A stretch of 16,006 bases of DNA from JBBQTU01 sp038213005 (lineage in GTDB: Bacteria; Planctomycetota; Phycisphaerae; Tepidisphaerales; Tepidisphaeraceae): contig JBBQTU010000078.1 of assembly GCA_038213005.1 (NCBI GenBank), positions 1-16,006 of the forward strand, read 5' to 3'. The position numbers and the translations under genes were made by a program. How positions within the stretch are numbered: position 1 is the first letter of the stretch; each line of letters begins with the position of its first letter. Of this stretch, positions 1-5,527 are shown piece by piece. Under the pieces are notes generated by a model. It was given only the letters and a program-made list of their open reading frames with translations. It ran no database searches and was not told where the DNA came from.

Positions 1-647
1 CGGTCGCGAAACGTCCACTCCAGGCCCATCCGCTTGGCGGCGCCCTGCATCCATGCCACTTCGCCATATGGCCGGTCGCGCAAAAGATGCAGACGCAGAC
101 GATCCAACTCCGCCTCCGCGATCGGCTCATTCACCTTCGCCGCCCAGTTCTCCGGCCGCGGCAGCGGCCAAGGCGTCAGCACCACCTTATCCTCCGCGCG
201 GCGCAGGCCAGTGAACAGACTGCCGTATGGCCAGAGTTCCGCCGCCTCCACCAGTTTGGCGCGCCGGGCGTTGCCCTCCACATAGCGCAGCACTTCATAC
301 AGCCCCTTGCCCCGCTGTGCCGGAAAGGATTTGAAGCGCCCCTGATACAGATGTCCCTCGCCGACGCTACGGCGATGTTCTCGCCAGCGACGAACGTGCG
401 TGTTGCTCACCCAGCCGACGAACGCCGCCAAATCCTTCGCCTGCCTCGGCCAAAGCACCATGTGCCAGTGATTGCGCATCAGGCAGAAAGCGACGATGCG
501 CATGCCCGTACGCTGGCGCCCCTGCTCCATCAGACGCAGGAAGGCAGGGTAATCGGCCGATTTGTGAAAGATGCGCATGCGGCAATTGCCACGATTGATG
601 ACGTGGTACACCTCACCGTCAGCGACGCTCCGCGCTCGTCGGGCCAT
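1..647 (-). CDS. REP-associated tyrosine transposase (RAYT, Y1/HUH family), C-terminus beyond window
   Basis: I translated this frame by hand from the ATG at 647. It stays open for 215 codons to the left edge, so the C-terminus is missing. The start MARRARSVADGEVYHVINRG is typical of IS200-like/RAYT proteins. The HUH metal-binding pair is in NHWHMVLW (H60, H62), and the candidate nucleophile is Y101 in GHLYQGRFKS, followed by YVEGNARRA. RAYTs are single-strand DNA endonucleases of the Y1 family that act on REP-type repeats and are usually domesticated, without terminal inverted repeats of their own. The commonly seen MPNH is MRNH here, which should not affect the His ligands. No clear Shine-Dalgarno precedes the ATG. 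Two copies of a short repeat lie just upstream (684-735). A damaged paralogue follows at 758-1353. The gene looks intact as far as it can be seen. Confidence 0.85.
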   Translation of the reverse strand, partial: MARRARSVADGEVYHVINRGNCRMRIFHKSADYPAFLRLMEQGRQRTGMRIVAFCLMRNHWHMVLWPRQAKDLAAFVGWVSNTHVRRWREHRRSVGEGHLYQGRFKSFPAQRGKGLYEVLRYVEGNARRAKLVEAAELWPYGSLFTGLRRAEDKVVLTPWPLPRPENWAAKVNEPIAEAELDRLRLHLLRDRPYGEVAWMQGAAKRMGLEWTFRD

Positions 648-683
648 ACCGGAAATCTATCACGCCCCGGAAGCGCCGTCAAT

Positions 684-735
684 TATTGTGGGATGTCACG
701 TTTTCCACCCCCGATAATGTGGGATGTCACCTTTT
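684..735. repeat. Two-copy short direct repeat array (copies A and B)
   Basis: Two copies of a T-rich-tailed repeat with core ATGTGGGATGTCACC occur at 684-704 and 715-735, starts 31 nt apart. Copy A has two changes (TATTG for TAATG, CACG for CACC). The array fills the gap between the start of the first RAYT gene and the decayed C-terminal end of the second, whose reading frame runs into copy B. The same repeat occurs three more times at 1380-1476. The core is an imperfect dyad with GTG/CAC ends. Confidence 0.8.
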
Positions 736-757
736 CCTCGTCCACCGCCCTGGCCGT

Positions 758-1353
758 CCAGGCCGCATCACCATACGGCCGCTCCCTCCGAATGTGAAGC
801 TACAACCGCTCCAATTCCGCCTCTTCGATCGGATGGTTCACCCGCTCGGCCCAGTCGCCCGGGCGGGCCACCGGCCATGGCGTCAGTTCCACCCGATCCT
901 CCGCCCGATGCGAACCGGCATACAGGCTGCCGTAACGCCAATCCTCGGCGAGATCCACCAGGTCCGCCCGCCGGGCGTTGCCTTCGACGTAACGCAGGAC
1001 TTCATACAGCCCTTTGCCCGCCTGAGCCGGGAATGACTTGAACCGCCCCTGATAGAGATGCCCCTCACCCACCTTGTGGCGGTGCTCACGCCAGCGCCGC
1101 ACGTGCGTGTTGCTCACCCACCCCACAAACGCCGCCAGATCCTCCGCCTTCCTCGGCCACAGCACCATGTGCCAGTGATTGGGCATCAGGCAGTAGGCCA
1201 GAATCCGCATGCCCGTCCGCTTGCGGCCCTCTTCCATCACGCGCATGAACGCCAGGTAATCGGCCGGCTTGCCGTAGATTTCCATTCTGCAATTGCCCGA
1301 TTGATCGCATGGTAAATCTCGCCGCCCGCAACGCTTCTCGCTCGTCTAGCCAT
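758..1353 (-). pseudogene. Broken second RAYT (Y1/HUH transposase)
   Basis: The ATG at 1353 begins MARRARSVAGGEIYHAINR, matching the first RAYT. The frame is then lost at the CCC run at 1296-1298 (plus strand). Adding one base there restores R-G-N-C-R-M and joins the open frame at 800-1285. That part keeps NHWHMVLW, GHLYQGRFKSF and YVEGNARRA. A TAG at 802-800 replaces an Arg codon of the paralogue. In-frame homology continues past it (LHIRRERPYGDAAW) to about 758, where the sequence passes into the repeat at 715-735. There are thus three lesions: a -1 frameshift, a stop, and a lost C-terminus. Divergence from the first copy is considerable (roughly a quarter of residues differ), so this is an old paralogue and not a recent tandem duplication. 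A sequencing error could explain the frameshift but not the stop. Confidence 0.85.
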
Positions 1354-1379
1354 GCCAGGAGCATACCACGTCAGGAGTG

Positions 1380-1490
1380 TCACTGTAATGTGGGATGTCA
1401 CCTTGTCTGCGTCACTGTAATGTGGGATGTCACCTTTTCTGCGTCTCAGCTAATGTGGGATGTCACCTTTTCTGCGTCCTTTTCTGCGTC
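1380..1490. repeat. Three-copy short direct repeat array (copies C, D, E)
   Basis: Core AATGTGGGATGTCACC begins at 1387, 1419 and 1452 (spacing 32 and 33 nt). With the spacer, C and D form near-identical 32-nt units starting TCACTG and ending CTGCG. Copy E has a slightly different spacer and is followed by a duplicated CTTTTCTGCGTC (1479-1490). The array sits upstream of the broken RAYT and next to a REP-like hairpin (1494-1519). It has also cut off the downstream part of the radical SAM fragment at 1524-1658. Multiple short repeats of this general kind are known at the ends of IS21-family elements, but no istA/istB genes are present here. Confidence 0.8.
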
Positions 1491-1493
1491 TAA

Positions 1494-1519
1494 GGTGGGT
1501 CGGGGCATACCGACCCACC
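1494..1519. repeat. REP-like perfect hairpin, 10-bp stem
   Basis: GGTGGGTCGG at 1494-1503 and CCGACCCACC at 1510-1519 are exact inverted repeats around a 6-nt loop GGCATA. Palindromes with GGTGGGTC arms are a familiar type of dispersed REP element. No T-tract follows on either strand, so I favour a REP over a terminator. It marks the exact breakpoint of the truncated radical SAM gene on its right. Confidence 0.75.
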
Positions 1520-1523
1520 CTAC

Positions 1524-1658
1524 AGGCTGATTGTGCCGGTAGAAGCAGTACTCGCAGGCCATATTGCAGGCCGGGCCGCCAGGCTTGTTCATGACGTGGA
1601 ACATGGCGATGGGCCAAGCGGTGTCGAGGTAGGATCGGGATAGAGGGATTCTGGTCAT
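1524..1658 (-). pseudogene. N-terminal stub of a radical SAM (anaerobic sulfatase-maturase-like) gene
   Basis: From the ATG at 1658 the minus strand encodes about 45 residues containing MFHVMNKPGGPACNMACEYC then FYRHNQ. FHVM-KP-GP-CN--C-YCFY is the characteristic start of anaerobic sulfatase-maturating enzymes and relatives. The three cysteines form the CX3CX2C motif that holds the SAM-binding 4Fe-4S cluster. Family members are several hundred residues long. Here homology stops after RHNQ, at the REP hairpin, and the frame then reads through repeats C-E (ending EKVTSHIS) to a stop at 1446. The rest of the enzyme is absent, so it cannot be functional. It shows that a sulfatase-maturase-type gene was here or was brought in as a fragment. 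Confidence 0.75.
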
Positions 1659-1677
1659 CGGTGTCGCTCGTTATTGT

Positions 1678-1914
1678 CCAGCGTCCCCTTTTCAGGCCCC
1701 AGTACAGCCGGTCGCAGGTGCTCTGCCCGGCCGGGTTGGAGTTGACCCCTTCCTGCACCAGTTCATCGATGCAGGAGACGCCCCACACCTGCTGCTTCAG
1801 AACCTGGACCGAGCCGTTTCTCATGGCCTTGCTGATCCGCCGCCCCCGGCGGTCATAGGCCATGGTGGCGTAGACAGTGGGCGTCGCCTCGTCGCTCTGC
1901 AGCTTGACCAGCCT
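1678..1914 (-). pseudogene. Internal fragment of an RHS/YD-repeat protein gene
   Basis: About 79 codons read as RHS-repeat core sequence: YATMAYDRRGRRISKAMRNG, then QVWGVSCIDELVQEGVN, then CDRLYWG. YD-x-x-GRRI is the YD/RHS repeat signature, and WG--YIDELV-x(n)-C-R-YW resembles the core found in planctomycete RHS proteins (from memory, not from a search). There is no start codon and no continuation on either side. The frame is open further only by chance in GC-rich DNA. It abuts the 89-bp repeat on the upstream side and the radical SAM stub on the downstream side. RHS genes recombine often and leave such displaced pieces. Confidence 0.65.
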
Positions 1915-1927
1915 GCCTCTGAATCGA

Positions 1928-2016
1928 ACGTAAGTGCTTGTGAAACCTGATCTCCCGACCCCCTCCCCCCACCCCTGAGAAACATGTGCCTCTTGCCCAT
2001 CCACTCGCACGTAAGT
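1928..2016. repeat. 89-bp dispersed repeat, copy 1, with G-quadruplex-type core
   Basis: This stretch matches 13976-14064 without gaps over 89 bp, 71 of 89 positions identical by hand alignment. Both copies begin and end with ACRTAAGT (1928-1935 and 2009-2016 here). The central 28 nt (1951-1978) are identical. On the minus strand this core has four G-runs (4, 6, 5 and 3 Gs) with loops of 1-2 nt, a strong G-quadruplex motif. It lies directly beside the RHS fragment. Nothing suggests that it is coding. Confidence 0.8.
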
Positions 2017-2091
2017 CATCCAGGAGCGGAGGGCGAGGGACCAGATGGGTGGCCGACTGAAGTTGGCTCCACTTTGTGGGGGTGGAAATGA

Positions 2092-2109
2092 AGCGACTAC
2101 AGAGTCGCT
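2092..2109. other. Small hairpin upstream of the secreted 772-aa gene
   Basis: AGCGACT (2092-2098) and AGTCGCT (2103-2109) form a perfect 7-bp stem with loop ACAG in the 200-nt gap between the dispersed repeat and the gene at 2217. Only a short CTCTTG follows, so it is a poor terminator. It could isolate the gene from upstream transcription or be chance. The rest of 2019-2203 shows no gene and no other clear signal. Confidence 0.35.
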
Positions 2110-2203
2110 CTTGCGGGCCGGCAAAACGAGAACTCGCGGAAGAGCGGGCAGCCCCGAGCGACCTCGATCGGGAGATGGGCGTTCCGATGTGGCCCGATGC
2201 GGG

Positions 2204-2209
2204 TATGAT
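2204..2209 (+). promoter_or_regulatory. Possible -10 box (TATGAT) placing the transcript start at or beside the ATG
   Basis: TATGAT ends 7 nt before the ATG at 2217, so transcription would begin at about the start codon, giving a leaderless mRNA. No good -35 box is visible at the usual distance. No Shine-Dalgarno fits the ATG at 2217, which agrees with this reading. The hexamer also contains the alternative ATGs at 2205 and 2208. Confidence 0.35.
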
Positions 2210-2216
2210 GCTGCCC

Positions 2217-4535
2217 ATGGCCATCCCAACGAGTTCACTGACCCGTGTCGCCATCCTCCTGGCCGTAGCCGGCGTCGCGGCCGTGCCGCTGGCCGTCGCG
2301 CAGGTGCCGACAACGCCGGCGGCCGATGCTGTGCCCACGCCCGCCGCCCCGGCCAAGCCGATCACTACTGATCGCGGCCCCATCGGCGACCTGCTGCGCA
2401 AGTGGGCGGCCGAAGGCACAGCGGCCGGGAATACCGGAGACTTCTACGACAACCGCGACCGCGGACATTCGGTACTGGATCGCGCCCCCTACCCGCAGTT
2501 GCAGGCGATCACGTACAGCGACGCCGACCGCAAGATCGACCGCGAGTGGGGATTCCAGACCACCGTCCGGCCCGAGGTGGTCTTCGGCAACGCCTCCACC
2601 GCCTCGCCGGCCACCGTTGGCGGATGCAACACCCGCATCCTCTACACCACCGGTGGAGGGCTGGAGCTACTGCACTCGCAATATCGCCTGCACAACCTCT
2701 ACATGTACCCGGCCCACCAGGACTATCTGGTCGGCCACAATGGTCTGGACGGTGGCTCATATGGCGACCTGCTGCCGACCAACACGCCTTATGTGATCAC
2801 CTCGCAAGGCTCTTCCTATACCGACCAGCCATTCATGCGGGCGGTGCCATTTGCCCTGGCGGCGCTGCGCCCGGAGGTCAAGGCGAAACTCATCAACGAT
2901 GGGCTGCTGATGCCCACGCTGCAGGCGATCTTCCGCCTGAGCAACAAGCAGGTGGCGACGCCCCAGGACTATCTCACAGGCAAGGCCCATCCCGCGGTGT
3001 TCGAGGGCAGCCAGGTGGACGCGCTGAAGATGGTCAACCTGGCCCACCAGATTGACATGAAGCACATTCCGCCGCTGGCGCAGATCAAGCTGGTCGACGC
3101 GGACGACGTTAAGCCGGGTCGCGACTACTTTGACCCGTTCCCGTCCGAGGCGCTGGGCACTACGCCGAGCGTCATCGCTCGAATCTTCCGTGGCCGGGCG
3201 GCCGCGGAGCGGCTGGTCGTGTCGGCCGAGCCGAGCGTGGACGCCAATGGTCTGCCGCTGACGTATCACTGGGTCGTGCTTCGTGGCGATGCGAGCAAGA
3301 TCAAGATCACCCCGAAGGACAAAGAGGGCGCGGTGGTGGAGATCGTGATCCCGTACCATGACCGCGCGCCGATCGCTCCTGGCGCTGCCCTGGAGTCCAA
3401 TCGAGTGGAGATCGGCCTGATCGTTTATAACGGCACCTGGTATTCCGCGCCGGCGTTTGTCACTTCGTTCACCCTGGACTCCGAAGCCCGCACTTACGAC
3501 GAGGCCGGCCGCATCCTGGAGATCGGGCACGACATGGGCGAGTCGTCGCTCACGATGGACAAATGGACGGCCTTCTTTGACGCGATCCGAGCGGACTCAG
3601 CCAAACCGGGGCTGCGCATGTTGCTGGCGAAGCTGTCGGCCGAGGAAATCACCGCGATGCGCAGAGTGGGCGACGAGTACACCTTCGCGGCGGACAAGGC
3701 CAAAGCGCTAGACAAGCAACTCAAGGATGCCGAACTGCTGGCCAAGACGGGCAGTGAACTGGCCAGGCCCAAACTGGAAGCAGACCTTAAGCGCGCCCGG
3801 GAAGCGGTCGACGTGGCGGGAAGGACAAGAGAGACCCTGGTCACGTCAAAACAGCCGGGCCTGAGTCAGCCTCTGAGGCCGCTGCTGCAGCAGCATCTGC
3901 GGGCGATGGCGGCCGAAGCTCTGTTCTATCCGCACAACGCGGCGGTCATCGGGCCGCTGACGCCGGCCGCGGAGGCCCAGCGTAAACGCCTGCTGGCGTA
4001 CGGGATCATTTCTGAGGTGCCGGGACAGCCGTTTGTCCTGACCCCGGTGCTGCCGGGCGACGCGCCGGCGGAGCAGCGGCTGAGCCGCTATCAGAAACTT
4101 CTGCTGACCGGCTTCAACGGAGAACTGCTGGCGAGCATCATTCCCGGCGTCAAGCAGGAGACCGTAAACAACCTGGTGGACTTCCGCCTGGTGATGCCCA
4201 AACACTGGCGGGATGTCTTTCACTACAACTCGGCCGGCCATGCAACGGGCTGGACTCGCTATGACGCGCAGGCGGCCACCGAATTCACGCCCAATGGTGA
4301 GATCGTGGTGTCTCGCGACTCACTCGGGCGTCCGCTGGTCGGGCGGAGCGTGGTATATCAGCGACTGACGCCGGCATCCTACAACCCCAGATCCGGACCG
4401 GACACGACGCCTCTGATGTTTGCGCCCGGCCCGCGCATGGTGCGATATGCGTACGAGAACGACAAGGATTTCAAGGGCCACATTGAGGCGATCGTGGACG
4501 CGTCGTCTAGCGTCCCGGCACCAGCGGGAAAATAG
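2217..4535 (+). CDS. Secreted protein of unknown function with Ig/PKD-like middle domain
   Basis: I chose the ATG at 2217 because it gives a clean signal peptide: MAIPTSSLTR, then hydrophobic VAILLAVAGVAAVPLAVA, with cleavage near AVA-QV. The frame is open further upstream, but that part looks non-coding. The product is 772 aa and exported. After a Pro/Ala-rich linker comes a region with YDNRDRGHS (about residues 76-84) and conserved-looking aromatic/His segments (about 140-200). A beta-rich segment at about 333-423 (AEPSVDANGLPLTYHWVVLRG) resembles PKD/Ig-like domains. A charged, probably coiled-coil stretch lies at about 483-543, and a C-terminal part contains GHATGWTRYD and GEIVVSRDSLGRPLVGRSVVY. 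I recognise no catalytic motif or named family. The aldo/keto reductase starts 44 nt downstream, so the two are probably co-transcribed. A cell-surface or periplasmic role is inferred from the signal peptide only. Confidence 0.85.
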   Translation: MAIPTSSLTRVAILLAVAGVAAVPLAVAQVPTTPAADAVPTPAAPAKPITTDRGPIGDLLRKWAAEGTAAGNTGDFYDNRDRGHSVLDRAPYPQLQAITYSDADRKIDREWGFQTTVRPEVVFGNASTASPATVGGCNTRILYTTGGGLELLHSQYRLHNLYMYPAHQDYLVGHNGLDGGSYGDLLPTNTPYVITSQGSSYTDQPFMRAVPFALAALRPEVKAKLINDGLLMPTLQAIFRLSNKQVATPQDYLTGKAHPAVFEGSQVDALKMVNLAHQIDMKHIPPLAQIKLVDADDVKPGRDYFDPFPSEALGTTPSVIARIFRGRAAAERLVVSAEPSVDANGLPLTYHWVVLRGDASKIKITPKDKEGAVVEIVIPYHDRAPIAPGAALESNRVEIGLIVYNGTWYSAPAFVTSFTLDSEARTYDEAGRILEIGHDMGESSLTMDKWTAFFDAIRADSAKPGLRMLLAKLSAEEITAMRRVGDEYTFAADKAKALDKQLKDAELLAKTGSELARPKLEADLKRAREAVDVAGRTRETLVTSKQPGLSQPLRPLLQQHLRAMAAEALFYPHNAAVIGPLTPAAEAQRKRLLAYGIISEVPGQPFVLTPVLPGDAPAEQRLSRYQKLLLTGFNGELLASIIPGVKQETVNNLVDFRLVMPKHWRDVFHYNSAGHATGWTRYDAQAATEFTPNGEIVVSRDSLGRPLVGRSVVYQRLTPASYNPRSGPDTTPLMFAPGPRMVRYAYENDKDFKGHIEAIVDASSSVPAPAGK

Positions 4536-4566
4536 CCTGCCGTGGAAAGTCGTTTGCAACCTTTAT

Positions 4567-4572
4567 GGAGAA
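4567..4572 (+). promoter_or_regulatory. Ribosome binding site that sets the aldo/keto reductase start
   Basis: GGAGAA lies before the ATG at 4580, with GGAG ending 9 nt upstream. The in-frame ATG at 4565 overlaps this site and has no Shine-Dalgarno of its own, so 4580 is preferred. Confidence 0.6.
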
Positions 4573-4579
4573 CCAGATC

Positions 4580-5482
4580 ATGAATGATCCGAGCGTGACA
4601 TCGCCAGAGCGTGACAAGATCAATCAGTTGCCACAGCGCCCCTACGGCAAGCGTGGCGTGAGGCTGTCCATCATCGGCTTCGGCGGGATAGTCGTGATGG
4701 ACGCTCCGCAGGATCACGCCAACCGGACGGTCGCCAAGGCGGTCGAGCGGGGCGTGAACTACTTTGATGTGGCCCCTTCTTACGGCAACGCCGAACAGCA
4801 ACTGGGGCCGGCACTGGAGCCTTATCGCAAGAATTGCTTTCTTGCCTGCAAGACCGGCCAGCGCGACGCGGTCGCCGCCAGAGCTGAGTTCACGAAATCA
4901 CTTGAACATCTGCGGACCGACTACTTCGACCTTTATCAGCTACACGCCATCACCGATGTCTCCAAGGACGTCGATGCCGCATTCGGCAAGGGCGGCGTGA
5001 TGGAGCTGGTCGACGAGGCTAGAAAATCCGGGCAAGTGCGGAATGTCGGGTTCTCGGCCCACTCGGTCGCGGCCGCACTGACGGCAATGGATCGCTATGA
5101 CTTCGATTCCATTCTCCTGCCGCTAAACTTCGCCACGTTCTACGAGGGAAACTTCGGCCCCACCGTCCTGGCCAAAGCGACGGAGAAAGGCGTGTCGGTC
5201 CTGGCGCTTAAGGCGCTGGCCCGGCAACAATGGCCCGGCGATGCGCCCGAACGCAAGCAATACAGTAAGTGCTGGTATCAACCGTTGACCGACCCGGCCG
5301 AACAGGATCTGGCACTGCGATTCACGCTCAGTCAGAACATCACGGCGGCCATTCCGCCGGGCGAGGAGAGCCTTTTCTGGAGAGCTGTGGAGATCGCCTC
5401 GGGCTTCCGGCCGATCAATCAGCAGGAGACTCTTCGGCTGAAAGCCATGGCTCAGAAACTTGATCCGGTGTTCCGTGCGTAA
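4580..5482 (+). CDS. Aldo/keto reductase family oxidoreductase
   Basis: This 300-aa protein (305 if the ATG at 4565 is used) has the AKR (beta/alpha)8-barrel pattern. The catalytic tetrad is visible. Counted from 4565 it is D68 and Y73 in YFDVAPSYGNAE, K96 in LACKTGQ, and H127 in LYQLH; subtract 5 for the preferred start. AKRs reduce carbonyls or oxidise alcohols with NADP(H) in the cytoplasm. The sequence near VRLSIIGFGG is the usual first strand, and the C-terminal EIASGFRPINQQE region is of the type that closes the cofactor site. No ferredoxin-type cysteine cluster is present, unlike some longer bacterial relatives. Substrate cannot be inferred. It follows the secreted 772-aa gene by 44 nt and is followed by a hairpin at 5489-5507. 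Confidence 0.92.
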   Translation: MNDPSVTSPERDKINQLPQRPYGKRGVRLSIIGFGGIVVMDAPQDHANRTVAKAVERGVNYFDVAPSYGNAEQQLGPALEPYRKNCFLACKTGQRDAVAARAEFTKSLEHLRTDYFDLYQLHAITDVSKDVDAAFGKGGVMELVDEARKSGQVRNVGFSAHSVAAALTAMDRYDFDSILLPLNFATFYEGNFGPTVLAKATEKGVSVLALKALARQQWPGDAPERKQYSKCWYQPLTDPAEQDLALRFTLSQNITAAIPPGEESLFWRAVEIASGFRPINQQETLRLKAMAQKLDPVFRA

Positions 5483-5488
5483 GCAGGT

Positions 5489-5507
5489 GTCTGCGCCCCG
5501 CGCAGAC
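5489..5507. terminator. Hairpin between convergent genes, likely bidirectional terminator
   Basis: GTCTGCGC (5489-5496) and GCGCAGAC (5500-5507) pair perfectly over 8 bp with a CCC loop. The hairpin lies 7 nt after the aldo/keto reductase stop and 20 nt beyond the ftsW-like stop on the other strand. The T-tract is weak (TTAT on the plus side), so efficiency is uncertain, but position and stem strength fit a shared terminator. Confidence 0.65.
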
Positions 5508-5527
5508 TTATCACCCTTGGGATGATT

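Noticed and set aside
1380..1490. CRISPR array
   Set aside because: There are only three repeats of about 21 nt with spacers near 11 nt that are themselves almost identical, and no cas genes.
684..1490. A complete IS21-family or MITE element bounded by the two repeat arrays
   Set aside because: The two arrays have the same orientation rather than inverted, and no istA/istB sequence lies between them.
2076..2216. A 47-codon N-terminal extension of the 772-aa protein
   Set aside because: It would bury the signal peptide, is Arg/Glu-rich and unlike the rest, and has a hairpin and a -10-like box within it.
1450..2313. A 287-codon minus-strand frame across the left repeats
   Set aside because: Only residues encoded at 1678-1914 resemble a protein (RHS). 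The rest reads through repeats and the shadow of the 772-aa gene, so I kept only the fragment.
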